This document shows positions 9,361 through 19,252 of a DNA stretch of 64,000 nucleotides, piece after piece. Source of the DNA: Flavobacteriaceae bacterium (GTDB lineage Bacteria; Bacteroidota; Bacteroidia; Flavobacteriales; Flavobacteriaceae); NCBI GenBank assembly GCA_021739635.1, contig JAIPBH010000012.1, forward strand, positions 1-64,000, in the 5' to 3' direction. The translations under genes and the position numbers were made by a program. Positions within the stretch are counted from its first letter, which is position 1, and each line of letters opens with the position of its first letter. The notes below the pieces were generated by a model. The model ran no database searches and had not been told where the DNA came from. It was given only the letters and a program-made list of their open reading frames with translations.

Positions 9361-10008
9361 TTTATCTCCGAAAGCCAAATCACCAGCATCTCCAAGACCA
9401 GGAACAATATACCCTTTATCATTTAAAGTTTCATCTATAGTTGCTATCCATAAATGAGTATCAACATCAAAATATTTTTCAACATAATCAACACCATCTT
9501 GTGCGCCAATAGTACTTACTAAATGTATTTCTTTAGGTTTTCCAAACGGCTTTAAAGCTTCAAAAGTTGTAATCATGGATTTTCCTGTTGCCAGCATAGG
9601 GTCAGCTAAAATCAAAATTTTGTTTTCAAGATTTGGGCAAGCTAAGTATTCAACAATAATCTCAAAGCCATCAGAGTTTTCTTTATGATGCCTATAAGCA
9701 GAAATAAAGGCATTTTCAGCAGTGTCAAAATAATTTAAAAGGCCATTGTGAAGAGGAATACCAGCTCTTAAAATAGAACATAACACAATATCGTCAGCTA
9801 TTAAGTGTGTCTTAGAAGTTCCTAAAGGGGTTTTAATTTCAGAAAGTTTATATGGTAAAACCTTACTCATTTCATACCCTAAAATTTCACCAATACGCTC
9901 AATATTTCTTCTAAAACGCATGCGGTCTTTTTGAATAGTGCTATCTCTAATTTCTGAAATAAACGTATTTAAAATGGAGTTTTGTTGTGATAAATTATGA
10001 ATATGCAT
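9349..10008 (-). CDS. upp: Uracil phosphoribosyltransferase
   Basis: Salvages uracil with PRPP to give UMP, in the cytoplasm. The 219-residue length fits the family. The PRPP-binding loop appears in modified form as ILADPMLATGKSM (about residues 132-144), the SILRAGIPL segment precedes it, and the C-terminal uracil-binding region GYIVPGLGDAGDLAFG is complete. The start ATG at 10008 gives MHIHNLSQQNS, usual in Bacteroidota. It overlaps the 3' end of the convergent membrane protein gene by 12 bp. Confidence 0.95.
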   Translation of the reverse strand: MHIHNLSQQNSILNTFISEIRDSTIQKDRMRFRRNIERIGEILGYEMSKVLPYKLSEIKTPLGTSKTHLIADDIVLCSILRAGIPLHNGLLNYFDTAENAFISAYRHHKENSDGFEIIVEYLACPNLENKILILADPMLATGKSMITTFEALKPFGKPKEIHLVSTIGAQDGVDYVEKYFDVDTHLWIATIDETLNDKGYIVPGLGDAGDLAFGDKLQH

Positions 10009-10080
10009 GCGTGACTATCTAAGTTTTGAGTAGTAAAGTTAATTAATTAGAAGTATATTTACACTTTAAATTTTTACATC

Positions 10081-10686
10081 ATGTTTACAACAAAAGCAAA
10101 TGCTATTTTTCAAGACGTTATTAACCAATATCACATTTTAAACACGGTAAGTCAACCCTTTAAAAACAAGTATAAAGAAAGTGATTTATTAGAACACTTA
10201 TTATACAGAAAGTGTTGGATTGACACGGTTCAATGGCATTATGAAGATATTATTAGAGACCCACAAATTGACCCAGTTGCAGCCTTAACTTTAAAAAGAC
10301 AAATAGATGCATCCAATCAAGACAGAACAGATATGGTTGAATATATTGACAGCTATTTTCTTAATAAATATAAAGATGTAACGGTAAAACCTCATGCAAC
10401 TATAAACACAGAAAGCCCAGCATGGGGAATTGATAGATTGTCAATTTTAGCCTTGAAAATATATCATATGAATGAAGAAGCTACACGCCAAGATGCTACT
10501 GAAGCGCATAGAAATGCCTGTCAAAAAAAATTAGACATATTACTTGAACAAAGAGTTGATTTATCAACAGCGATAGACACGTTGCTTAACGATATTGAAA
10601 AAGGAGACAAGTACATGAAAGTTTACAAGCAAATGAAAATGTATAATGATGATGAGTTAAATCCGGTACTTCGTTCTCAAAAGTAA
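10081..10686 (+). CDS. DUF4254 protein
   Basis: A 201-residue, mostly alpha-helical cytoplasmic protein without signal peptide. The sequence matches what I know of DUF4254: LLEHLLYRKCWIDTVQWHYED near the N-terminus, then the segment IDRLSILALKIYHM and a C-terminal QRVDLSTAIDTLL. In Bacteroidota, DUF4254 genes are usually found just before a family 9 glycosyltransferase gene. Here such a gene follows at 11594, with a MORN protein gene in between. A link to lipopolysaccharide core synthesis is therefore plausible but unproven. Confidence 0.8.
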   Translation: MFTTKANAIFQDVINQYHILNTVSQPFKNKYKESDLLEHLLYRKCWIDTVQWHYEDIIRDPQIDPVAALTLKRQIDASNQDRTDMVEYIDSYFLNKYKDVTVKPHATINTESPAWGIDRLSILALKIYHMNEEATRQDATEAHRNACQKKLDILLEQRVDLSTAIDTLLNDIEKGDKYMKVYKQMKMYNDDELNPVLRSQK

Positions 10687-10772
10687 TTGTAAAAAAAAAT
10701 TTTTATTTCATAAACACGAGATTCAAATACATTTATTAAATTTATAAATGCTATTAACTAACAGTGAATTTT

Positions 10773-11525
10773 ATGAAATCAATCCTTACTATTATCGTTT
10801 TTGTTTTAACCTATAACATTTACGCTCAAGAGCCTATTGCCAAAACACAAGTAATTAAAAAAGCTCCAGCGTTAAAATGTGTTTCTGGAGATTGTGTTGA
10901 TGGATGGGGCAAGTGGGAGTTTCCAAATGGCTACTATGAGGGTTTTTGGGTAAATGGGAAAAAAGAAGGCTATGGGTTATATAAATGGGATGAATTTGGT
11001 ATATACAGAGGCTTTTGGATAAACAATAATATGGAAGGATATGGCTCTTATGAGGATGAAAATGGAAAGATTCTTGCTGGAATGTATATTAACGGGAAAT
11101 TAAATGGTTATGGAGAAGAAAGTACAAAAGATAATATATACAAAAGAGGCATTTATAAAGATCATACTTTAGTAACACCATATGATTTTTTTATCAATGA
11201 AAATGAATCGGGTTGTACTGCTGGGAACTGTGTGGATAGTTATGGAAGATATGAATGGGATAATGGCGACATATTTACCGGGTTTTTTAAAAACTCAATA
11301 CCTTTTTTAGGAATTTATGATTTTTATGATGGAAATGTATATAATGGGATGTTTAATACTTCTGGGCAGTTTCATGGTCAAGGAAGATTTTTTTATGCCA
11401 ATAATGGGTATTATGCAGGAGATTTTGTAAATGGTAATTTTAATGGGAAAGGCTATTATCATGACGAAGACTATAACACAAAAATTGGCGTTTGGGAAAA
11501 CGGAAAACTTATAAAACAATTATAA
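10773..11525 (+). CDS. Secreted MORN-repeat protein
   Basis: A 250-residue exported protein with a Sec signal peptide (MKSILTIIVFVLTYNIYAQ). It has about seven MORN-type repeats of the form G-x-G-x-(Y/W)-x-(W/F)-x-(N/D)-G-x-(Y/F). The protein is an internal duplication: each half opens with a cysteine pair, CVSGDCVDGWG and CTAGNCVDSYG, suggesting a disulfide at the start of each repeat block. I prefer the ATG at 10773 over a GTG at 10764 because it gives a clean signal peptide. Function is unknown; MORN repeats often bind lipid or protein surfaces. No terminator is evident after it. Confidence 0.8.
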   Translation: MKSILTIIVFVLTYNIYAQEPIAKTQVIKKAPALKCVSGDCVDGWGKWEFPNGYYEGFWVNGKKEGYGLYKWDEFGIYRGFWINNNMEGYGSYEDENGKILAGMYINGKLNGYGEESTKDNIYKRGIYKDHTLVTPYDFFINENESGCTAGNCVDSYGRYEWDNGDIFTGFFKNSIPFLGIYDFYDGNVYNGMFNTSGQFHGQGRFFYANNGYYAGDFVNGNFNGKGYYHDEDYNTKIGVWENGKLIKQL

Positions 11526-11570
11526 TTTTATTGAGCATACGTAATGTATCATAATAACATGTCTATGTCA

Positions 11571-11590
11571 GGTCGAGCGCAGTCGAGACC
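11571..11590. repeat. REP-like palindromic repeat
   Basis: GGTCGAGCGCAGTCGAGACC is partly self-complementary and shares its GAGCGCAGTCGA core with the repeats at 33, 242 and 348. It sits between the MORN gene and the family 9 glycosyltransferase gene, ending 3 bp before the ATG at 11594, so it would lie in the mRNA leader. Confidence 0.6.
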
Positions 11591-11593
11591 TCA

Positions 11594-12688
11594 ATGGTAT
11601 TTATTAAGGATAATAACCTCTCAAAAACGCTAGAGGAGACAGTAATTTTAAATCATAAACACTTTTTTTTGACAAAAACACCAAAGCACATACTCGTTAT
11701 CCGGCTTTCAGCTATGGGAGATGTTGCTATGACTGTTCCTGTGTTGCGTGCCTTAATTGAGCAACATCCAAACGTAAAAATAACCGTTCTTACCAGAGCA
11801 TTTTTTAAACCATTTTTTAAAGGCGTCCCTCATGTTTCTGTGTTTGTTGCTGAGGTTAATGGCAAACACAAAGGTATTTTAGGGCTTTTAAAACTATCTA
11901 ATGAATTAAAGAATTTAGGTTTTGATGCCATTGCAGATTTACATAATGTATTGCGAAGCAATATTTTAAAGTCTTTTTTCTTCGGAATAAAAAAAATTAA
12001 AATTGATAAAGGAAGACATGACAAAAATGCGTTAATCTCAGGAGAAAAGTTTCATCAACTCAAAAAAACCCATCAACGGTATGCAGATGTGTTTGAACAG
12101 TTGGGATTTCCTATTGATTTATCTAATCCAAAATTCCCCCAAAAGGCTATACTAAGTGAGAAACTTAAAAGTTTAATTGGTGTTGAAAACATGAAAATTA
12201 TAGGTATTGCACCTTTTGCAGCTCATCAAAGTAAAATGTATCCATTAGATTTAATGAAACAAGTAATAGAATCGCTTTCAAAAGAATATAACATTCTGTT
12301 ATTTGGTGGTGGTTCAAAGGAAATAGATGTTTTAACTAATTTTGAGACTTCCTATAAAAATGTCATAAACATATCTGGAAAAGTTAGTTTTGATGAACAA
12401 TTAGATATCATTTCAAATCTAGATGTTATGCTTTCTATGGATTCTGGAAATGCTCACATAGCTGCCATGCTAGGTGTAAAAGTAATAACCATTTGGGGCG
12501 TTACACATCCATTTGCAGGCTTTGCACCATTTAATCAACCTGACGATTATGCGCTAGTATCCAATAGAAATCAATTTCCCAAAATTCCAACATCTGTTTA
12601 TGGAAACAAATATCCAGAAAGCTATAAAGAAGCTTCAAGAAGCATTTCCCCTGAAACGGTAATTAAAAAAATTAAATCTCTTCTCTAG
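11594..12688 (+). CDS. Family 9 glycosyltransferase (heptosyltransferase-like)
   Basis: A GT-B fold transferase of the lipopolysaccharide heptosyltransferase family, acting on the cytoplasmic face of the inner membrane. The core starts at HILVIRLSAMGDVAMTVPVL. Further family features are the HNVLRSN segment, IGIAPFAAH (the domain linker and start of the sugar-nucleotide domain), LFGGGSKE and the C-terminal SMDSGNAHIAAMLGV. The ATG at 11594 adds about 25 residues before the usual start; a TTG at 11669 would give a typical N-terminus and avoid the repeat just upstream. The protein is 364 residues from ATG. DUF4254 upstream is the expected companion. The sugar moved is not known. Confidence 0.85.
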   Translation: MVFIKDNNLSKTLEETVILNHKHFFLTKTPKHILVIRLSAMGDVAMTVPVLRALIEQHPNVKITVLTRAFFKPFFKGVPHVSVFVAEVNGKHKGILGLLKLSNELKNLGFDAIADLHNVLRSNILKSFFFGIKKIKIDKGRHDKNALISGEKFHQLKKTHQRYADVFEQLGFPIDLSNPKFPQKAILSEKLKSLIGVENMKIIGIAPFAAHQSKMYPLDLMKQVIESLSKEYNILLFGGGSKEIDVLTNFETSYKNVINISGKVSFDEQLDIISNLDVMLSMDSGNAHIAAMLGVKVITIWGVTHPFAGFAPFNQPDDYALVSNRNQFPKIPTSVYGNKYPESYKEASRSISPETVIKKIKSLL

Positions 12689-12709
12689 AGTCTATTATTT
12701 AAAATCTAA

Positions 12710-13768
12710 TTAAACATCATCATAATCCACAATAATGGTAGGTGTAGTTGGATGTGCTTGACAAGTTAAAATCAAGCCTTCGGCTATTTCTTTTTCGGTT
12801 AAAATATTGTTTTGTCTCATTGTGGCGTTACCTTCTTTAATGCGTGCCAAACAACTACTACAAATACCGCCTTGGCAAGAATAAGGCGCATCTAAATCTT
12901 CATCTAAAGCCGCTTCTAAAACGGTTTGTTTTTTAGACATTTCAAAAGTAGTTTCTTCACCATCAACAATGATAGTGATTTTTGTATTGCCACTTTCACT
13001 AACAGCTTCATCTGCTATTTCAGCAGGTTTTGCGGCTTTAAAAAGTTCAAAATGAATTCTGTTTTCTTCAACACCATGATCAGAAAGCACATGTTTAACG
13101 GTTTGAATCATAGCTTCAGGACCACACAGATAAAAGGCATCAATATCTATATGTTTGTATTTGTTCTTTACAATAAGATTTACAGTGCTTTTTTCAATTC
13201 TACCAAAAATGGCATCATCTTCTTGAGCTTGACTAAATACAAATTGAATGGAAAATCTATCTTTATATTGATGTTGTAATTCTAAAAGTTCATTTAAAAA
13301 CATGGTGTCTCCTGTTGTTTTATTTCCATAAACAAGAATAACTTTACTATGAATCTCTTCTTCTAAAGCACATTTTATAATACTTAAAACTGGCGTGATA
13401 CCACTTCCTGCAGCAAAAGCAGCTATATTTTTTGTTTTAGAGTCATTAGGTTCAAAAGTAAAACGCCCTTTTGGAGGTGCAACCTGCAAAATATCGCCAA
13501 CTTTTAGCTTGGAATTTGCATAGGCTGAAAACGTACCGTCTTTAACTTCTTTAACGGCAATTTTTAGCTCTTCACTTTTAGGCGACGAACATAAAGAATA
13601 ATCACGCCTTACTTCGTGACCATTAATAGTTGTTTTTAATGTGATATATTGTCCAGCCTTAAAGGAAAATGATTCTTTTAAATTGCTAGGCACATGAAAA
13701 CTCATGCTAATAGATTTGCTGGTTTCTCTAGTAATTTCTTGTATAGAAAGGGTATGAAATGAAGACAT
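12710..13768 (-). CDS. Ferredoxin--NADP reductase-like oxidoreductase, PaaE type
   Basis: A 352-residue flavin-dependent electron transfer protein. An FAD-binding domain (RRDYSLCSSP, GRFTF) is followed by an NAD(P)-binding domain (AAGSGITPVLSIIKCAL, YGNKTTGDTMFLNEL) and a plant-type [2Fe-2S] domain at the C-terminus. The latter has cysteines in YSCQGGICSSCLARI and a fourth in LTCQAHP. This is the PaaE/HmpX order. In Bacteroidota without a full paa cluster, the protein more likely serves another oxygenase or desaturase. No partner oxygenase lies nearby. The start is upstream of a hydrophobic-free N-terminus, so it is cytoplasmic. Confidence 0.88.
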   Translation of the reverse strand: MSSFHTLSIQEITRETSKSISMSFHVPSNLKESFSFKAGQYITLKTTINGHEVRRDYSLCSSPKSEELKIAVKEVKDGTFSAYANSKLKVGDILQVAPPKGRFTFEPNDSKTKNIAAFAAGSGITPVLSIIKCALEEEIHSKVILVYGNKTTGDTMFLNELLELQHQYKDRFSIQFVFSQAQEDDAIFGRIEKSTVNLIVKNKYKHIDIDAFYLCGPEAMIQTVKHVLSDHGVEENRIHFELFKAAKPAEIADEAVSESGNTKITIIVDGEETTFEMSKKQTVLEAALDEDLDAPYSCQGGICSSCLARIKEGNATMRQNNILTEKEIAEGLILTCQAHPTTPTIIVDYDDV

Positions 13769-13896
13769 GTGATATTTTTTTACAAAAATAGTAAAACTAG
13801 ATTAGTAAATTTTAACTTTGACTGTAACATTTAAGACAAAAGTCTTACTTATAGAAACGTAATTAAATATTTGCATTAACCATAAAAAAACAAATC

Positions 13897-14298
13897 ATGA
13901 AAAAAATCTTACTCGTATGCATGTTCATTGTAGCCATTACTACAAATGCTCAAGACTCATCAGACTTTAAAAACGAGACAATTGAATTTTTAAAACTTAC
14001 GGGAGCAGGAACTGCTTTTGAAAATGCCATTGCCCAAATAGGAGCTGGTGTTTCACAAGAAAATATGGAAGCATATACTAATGAAGCCAAAGGCACACTA
14101 GTTGGGCTTTATAGTAAAATGGCAGATCTTTATATGGAAGAATTTACTCAAGATGAAATAAAAGAGTTAGTAGCATTTTATAACACTGATTTAGGAAAAA
14201 AACTAGCCGAAAAACAATTAGCACTTACTCAAAAAGCCATGATGTTCGGTCAGTCTTGGGGCATGGAAGTGTCTGGCATTGCTCAAAAATACAATTAG
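13897..14298 (+). CDS. DUF2059 exported protein
   Basis: A 133-residue protein with a cleavable signal peptide ending in TNAQ and a DUF2059 helical domain. The domain core is KMADLYMEEFTQDEIKELVAFYNTDLGKKLAEKQ, quoted here only as its parts YMEEFTQDEI and FYNTDLGKK. Proteins of this family are periplasmic and of unknown function. It is a single-gene unit: a -7-like AATATTTG lies at 13868-13875 and a clear terminator follows at 14315. Confidence 0.85.
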   Translation: MKKILLVCMFIVAITTNAQDSSDFKNETIEFLKLTGAGTAFENAIAQIGAGVSQENMEAYTNEAKGTLVGLYSKMADLYMEEFTQDEIKELVAFYNTDLGKKLAEKQLALTQKAMMFGQSWGMEVSGIAQKYN

Positions 14299-14314
14299 TT
14301 AATTTTCATATATA

Positions 14315-14346
14315 AGGCAATCAATTTTGATTGCCTAATTTTTTAT
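14315..14346 (+). terminator. Rho-independent terminator
   Basis: AGGCAATCAA (14315-14324) pairs perfectly with TTGATTGCCT (14327-14336) and is followed by AATTTTTTATTTT. It ends the DUF2059 transcript. Confidence 0.85.
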
Positions 14347-14368
14347 TTTCAAACCCTAATTTAAAATT

Positions 14369-15841
14369 ATGATTAAACGTTTTTTAAGTTTAGAGTGGAA
14401 ACAGTTTACAAGAGCTTCCTATTTTCAAAAAGGAATTGCTATTAAAATACTCTTGTTTTTTGCAGCCATATATTTTGGTGGTGCAGCCATTTTTCTTGGT
14501 ATAGGCATGTTCTTTATCTTAAGAAAAGCTGTTCCAGAAATAGATCCTATAATAACCATGAACAACTTTTTAATTTATTGGTTTTTATTTGATTTAGTGA
14601 TTAGGTTTTTTATGCAGCAGTTACCTGTTATGAATATTAAACCACTCATGACCATACCAATAAAACGAGAAACGATTATTCATTATTTATTGGGCAAAAC
14701 AACCTTATCTTTTTTTAATTTCATACCACTTTTTATCTTTTTACCTTTTAGCATAGTGCTTTTGGCAGAAGGTTATCCTGTTATTAATGTGTTATGTTGG
14801 TTTATTTCAATTATGGTTTTAACGCTAACGGTAAATTTTATTAACTTTTTAATTAATAAAAACAACACGATTTTCTATATAATAATTAGTGTCTTGGCCT
14901 TATTTATTGGTTTAGAAATATACCAGATATTTAAAGTGTCTCAACCTATAGGTGTTGCTTTTAATACACTTTATAATCTACCATATTTAGTTATAATACC
15001 TATGGCTTTAATGTATGCGCTTTATAAAATCAATTTTAATGATATTAAAAAAGGGTTTTATTTAGACGGAACCATTTCTAAAAAAGCAGATAAAGTAAAC
15101 ACTATCGATTTATCATGGATGAATCGTTTTGGAAGTATCGCCGTTTTTCTTAAAAACGACGTGCGTTTAATTCTTCGCAATGCCAGACCAAAACAAGTAT
15201 TAATGATGTCGTTTTTATTTTTATTTTATGGATTAATATTTTACACGCAAGAAGTGTACCAGCAAATGCCAGCTTTTTTAGCCTTTGCATCTATGTTTGT
15301 TACTGGAGGCTTTTTAATGACCTTTGGGCAGTTAGTACCTTCATGGGATAGCGAATATTATAAACTCCTCATGAGTCAAAATATTCCATATAAAAAATAT
15401 TTAGAATCTAAATGGTATTTAATGGTTGTTGCTGTTGCCATTTCGTTTGTATTAAGTACACCTTATTTATATTTTGGATGGAAAATATTTGGAATGATTG
15501 CAGCTGGAGCCTTATTTAATATTGGTTTAAACTCATTCATCACCTTATTTGGAGGCGCGTTAAACAGAGTTCCTATTGAATTAAATGTTAAAGCAAAAGC
15601 TTTTAGTAATACCAATGGCTTTAATCCAACACAAATGCTTATTGCATTACCAAAATTAGGACTTCCTATGTTATTGTTTTATATACCATATAAGCTTGTA
15701 AATTTTGAAGTAGGACTTCTTGTTTTAGCCTTAAGCGGAGTTTTAGGTATTGTTTTTAGAAATTTCTTTTTAAATCAGATAGAAAAGCTCTATCAAAAAG
15801 GCAAGTATAAAACCATTGCAGCTTTTGCTGAAAATAAATGA
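14369..15841 (+). CDS. DUF5687 ABC-type membrane subunit
   Basis: A 490-residue integral membrane protein with about ten to twelve helices, lying 25 bp before an ABC ATPase gene. The N-terminal MIKRFLSLEWKQFTRASYFQ and the segment MTIPIKRETIIHYLLGK are typical of the DUF5687 permease family of Bacteroidota; the family name is from memory. With the ATPase it should form a type 2 ABC exporter of unknown substrate. The transcript probably covers these two genes only. Confidence 0.82.
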   Translation: MIKRFLSLEWKQFTRASYFQKGIAIKILLFFAAIYFGGAAIFLGIGMFFILRKAVPEIDPIITMNNFLIYWFLFDLVIRFFMQQLPVMNIKPLMTIPIKRETIIHYLLGKTTLSFFNFIPLFIFLPFSIVLLAEGYPVINVLCWFISIMVLTLTVNFINFLINKNNTIFYIIISVLALFIGLEIYQIFKVSQPIGVAFNTLYNLPYLVIIPMALMYALYKINFNDIKKGFYLDGTISKKADKVNTIDLSWMNRFGSIAVFLKNDVRLILRNARPKQVLMMSFLFLFYGLIFYTQEVYQQMPAFLAFASMFVTGGFLMTFGQLVPSWDSEYYKLLMSQNIPYKKYLESKWYLMVVAVAISFVLSTPYLYFGWKIFGMIAAGALFNIGLNSFITLFGGALNRVPIELNVKAKAFSNTNGFNPTQMLIALPKLGLPMLLFYIPYKLVNFEVGLLVLALSGVLGIVFRNFFLNQIEKLYQKGKYKTIAAFAENK

Positions 15842-15866
15842 ATCAATCATTAAACGTATTTAAGTT

Positions 15867-16562
15867 ATGATAACAACATCAAATCTTTCTAAAAAATATA
15901 AAACCAATTTAGTTTTAAACATTCAATCACTTGATATTCCAAAAGGCCAAAGTTTTGGTTTAGTAGGAAATAATGGTGCTGGAAAAACCACTTTTTTCAG
16001 TTTACTTTTAGATTTAATTCAGCCAACATCAGGATATATTAAAAACAACGAAATTCTTGTTCATGAAAGCGAAGAATGGAAACCTTTTACATCCTCATTT
16101 ATTGATGAAAGTTTTTTAATTGGGTATTTAACGGCTGAAGAATACTTCTATTTCATAGGCGAATTACGAAACCAAAACAAGGCAGATGTTGATGCATTAT
16201 TAGCACAGTTTGAAGATTTCTTTCACGGTGAAATTTTAAACCAGAAAAAATATTTACGCGATTTAAGTAAAGGAAACCAGAAAAAAGCAGGTATTGTTGC
16301 CGCTTTAATAGGCAATCCAGAAGTTATTGTTTTAGATGAACCGTTTGCTAATTTAGATCCAACAACACAAATTCGTTTAAAACAAATTATAAAAGACTTG
16401 GCCGAAACAAAAGGCGTCACAGTACTAATTTCTAGTCATGATTTAATGCATGTTACTGATGTTTGCGAGCGTATTGTAGTATTAGAAAAAGGAGAAATTA
16501 TTAAAGACCTTGCAACTAATGAAGCAACGTTAAAAGAACTTGAAGCATACTTTGCCAGTTAG
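15867..16562 (+). CDS. ABC transporter ATP-binding protein
   Basis: A 231-residue ATPase that should power the membrane protein encoded just upstream. Walker A is GNNGAGKTT (residues 33-41), the signature is DLSKGNQKKAGI in place of LSGGQ, Walker B is VIVLDEPFANLDP and the H-loop is ISSHDLMHV. The altered signature motif (LSKGNQKK) is common in the DrrA/CcmA-like exporter ATPases. The substrate cannot be read from the sequence. Confidence 0.93.
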   Translation: MITTSNLSKKYKTNLVLNIQSLDIPKGQSFGLVGNNGAGKTTFFSLLLDLIQPTSGYIKNNEILVHESEEWKPFTSSFIDESFLIGYLTAEEYFYFIGELRNQNKADVDALLAQFEDFFHGEILNQKKYLRDLSKGNQKKAGIVAALIGNPEVIVLDEPFANLDPTTQIRLKQIIKDLAETKGVTVLISSHDLMHVTDVCERIVVLEKGEIIKDLATNEATLKELEAYFAS

Positions 16563-16679
16563 CACTTTATCCAAAAGTCGTTTGGTTTTATAGGTTAATC
16601 AAAAAAGATGCTTATTTTTACCTTTTTACATAATATATGTAAGAGTTTATAGTTATTTATTAGACTAAAAAAACAGGTA

Positions 16680-19241
16680 TTGAAAACATCTTTCAAATTC
16701 ATACTAGTTGTAGTATTATCTTCAGTTTTTGTGACCAGTTGTTCACGAAAAAAAGACAGTTTTATCAACCGTAATTATCACGCAGTTACTGCAGAATATA
16801 ACGCGCTATACAATGGCTATGTAGCTTTAGAAGAAGGTAAAAAAACCCTAAATGATGCATACAGTGATAATTATTGGGATATTTTACCCATAGAACGTAT
16901 GCAGATTAGTGAAGAGATTATGCTTCCTGGTCAATCAAAAAATGAAAATTTTAACAGAGCAGAAGAAAAAGCGGTAAAAGCCATTCAAAAACATAGCATG
17001 AATCTTGAAGGGAAAGAAAAAAACCCTCAAATTGATGAAGCGTATTTGCTTTTAGGTAAAGCACGATATTTTGACCAACGTTTTGTACCTGCGTTAGAAG
17101 CCTTTAATTACATTCTTTATAAATATCCGGCAAGTGATAAAATTAATCAGGCTAAAATTTGGAGAGAAAAAACCAATATTCGTCTTGATAATGATGAACT
17201 CGCCATAAAAAACCTAAAACGCCTGTTAAAACTAGAAGAATTAAATAGTCAGGATTTAGCAGACGCCACATCCATGTTGGCTCAAGCTTATTTAAATACA
17301 AAATCTGTAGATAGCGCTATCACGCAATTAGAAATAGCTTCAAATAACACAAAAAGTAATGAAGAACGTGGCAGATATCGTTTTATACAAGGACAACTTT
17401 ATAACTCGTTAGGCAAAAAAGACAGTGCTAATATTGCTTTTGATAAGGTTATTGAACTCAACAGAAAAACACCTCGTATTTATTTAATTAGCGCGCAACT
17501 TGAAAAGATAAAAAATTTCGATTATGAACATGGCGATAAATTAGCGTGTTTAAAACTTTTAACAGATTTAGAAGAAGACAGAGAAAACAGACCATTTCTT
17601 GATAAAATATATCATCAAATAGGAGAATATCATCGAAATAATAAATCAGAGTATTTAGCAATTTCATATTATAATAAATCGCTTCGAACTACTTCAAGAG
17701 ACAAAGAACTAAAAGCCAGAAACTATCAAATTCTTGGTGATATTAGTTTTGATAATTCAATTTACAAAGAAGCTGGCGCTTATTATGATAGTACTATGAC
17801 TAATTTAGTGCTTAATTCAAAACCATATCGACTTATAAAACGCAAAAGAGACAATCTGGAAGATGTTATTTATTATGAAGGCATTGCTCAAGTTAATGAC
17901 AGCATTTTAAATTTGGTAAATTTACCAGAAGCCGATAGAATAGCATTTTTTGAGGGTTTAATTGAAAAGTTAAAAATTCAAGCAGCAGAAGACAAGAAAA
18001 AACAAGAAACAGCAACACAAAATACAGGTTTAGTTACAGTTAACAATACACTTGCAGGAGCTAATCCAAACATGCCAAGAGGCGGTATGCCTGGCCAAGC
18101 AAGCATGTTTTATTTTTACAATCCAACAACCGTTGCTTATGGTAAAAATGAATTTATTAAAATTTGGGGAAACAGAGCTTTAGAAGACGATTGGAGATGG
18201 TCTAGTAAAGGAAAATCAAATACTGCTGGAGTAGTTTCAAACAATGAAATATTTGCTGATGCAACTGCGGATGAATTGTACAATCCTGAATTTTATATTT
18301 CTAAAATTCCAACCGAAGAAAAAGAAATCGACAGCATATCAAATGAAAGAAATTATGCCTACTACCAATTAGGGTTGATTTACAAAGAAAAATTTAAAGA
18401 ATATGAATTGTCAAAAAGCAAGTTTGAAACCGTTCTTAAAAGTAATCCGGAAGAAAGGTTAATACTGCCTTCAAAATATAATTTATATAAAATTTATGAA
18501 CTTTTAGGGCAAACTGATGAAGCTTCAATTGCAAAAAACGATATTATTTCAAACTTTCCAGAGTCTAGATATGCAACTATTTTAAATAATCCAGAATTAG
18601 CTGCTTTAAAAGACGAAAATAGTCCTGAAAGTATTTATGAAAACATCTATCAGCAGCATGAAAATCAAGAATATGCTGAGGTAATATCAAAATGTGAAAC
18701 CTATATTAATGTCTTTGACGGTGAACCAATTGTTTCTAAGTTAGAACTTTTAAAGGCAACTGCTACAGGACGTTTGTTTGGTTTTGAACCATATAGTAAA
18801 GCTGTTAATTATGTAGCAATAACTTATGCCAATACTCCTGAAGGGCAACAAGCTCAACAAATAGAAACGAACATGTTGCCAAAGGTTCAAAGCAAAGAAT
18901 TTGTTTTAGATAGTGTTTCTAATCATTACAAAGTTGTTTTTCAATTTGATAAAACCGAAATGTCTCAAATCAAAACGTTCCAAGATACTTTAAATAAGGT
19001 TTTAAAAACCATCAAATATTATGATTTAACATCATCACTTGATGTGTATAATCCAGACACAACGTTTGTTATGGTTCATGGACTAAAAAACAAAGTAGTT
19101 GCCAAAACATTTGATCAACTATTAGCTAAAGAAGATAAAAAGAAAATTAATAAATCCTATTTTGTAATATCCTCAGCTAATTACCAAATTATTCAAATTC
19201 ATAAGAATTTAGAAGCTTTTTTAAGTACAGATAATAACTAA
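16680..19241 (+). CDS. porW: Type IX secretion/gliding lipoprotein, PorW/SprE-like
   Basis: An 853-residue periplasm-facing lipoprotein needed in related species for type IX secretion and gliding. The signal peptide ends in a lipobox, VTSC, with Cys21. The conserved family opening NYHAVTAEYNALYNGY follows, then a long array of TPR-like helices (for example residues 120-370 and 560-700). The start is TTG at 16680; no ATG fits. It heads a stretch leading into bactofilin and the ATP synthase genes, although spacing (11 bp to bactofilin) shows only that the first two are co-transcribed. The name SprE is the Flavobacterium equivalent. Length and opening fit the family well. Confidence 0.87.
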   Translation: MKTSFKFILVVVLSSVFVTSCSRKKDSFINRNYHAVTAEYNALYNGYVALEEGKKTLNDAYSDNYWDILPIERMQISEEIMLPGQSKNENFNRAEEKAVKAIQKHSMNLEGKEKNPQIDEAYLLLGKARYFDQRFVPALEAFNYILYKYPASDKINQAKIWREKTNIRLDNDELAIKNLKRLLKLEELNSQDLADATSMLAQAYLNTKSVDSAITQLEIASNNTKSNEERGRYRFIQGQLYNSLGKKDSANIAFDKVIELNRKTPRIYLISAQLEKIKNFDYEHGDKLACLKLLTDLEEDRENRPFLDKIYHQIGEYHRNNKSEYLAISYYNKSLRTTSRDKELKARNYQILGDISFDNSIYKEAGAYYDSTMTNLVLNSKPYRLIKRKRDNLEDVIYYEGIAQVNDSILNLVNLPEADRIAFFEGLIEKLKIQAAEDKKKQETATQNTGLVTVNNTLAGANPNMPRGGMPGQASMFYFYNPTTVAYGKNEFIKIWGNRALEDDWRWSSKGKSNTAGVVSNNEIFADATADELYNPEFYISKIPTEEKEIDSISNERNYAYYQLGLIYKEKFKEYELSKSKFETVLKSNPEERLILPSKYNLYKIYELLGQTDEASIAKNDIISNFPESRYATILNNPELAALKDENSPESIYENIYQQHENQEYAEVISKCETYINVFDGEPIVSKLELLKATATGRLFGFEPYSKAVNYVAITYANTPEGQQAQQIETNMLPKVQSKEFVLDSVSNHYKVVFQFDKTEMSQIKTFQDTLNKVLKTIKYYDLTSSLDVYNPDTTFVMVHGLKNKVVAKTFDQLLAKEDKKKINKSYFVISSANYQIIQIHKNLEAFLSTDNN

Positions 19242-19252
19242 TTAATAGCATT

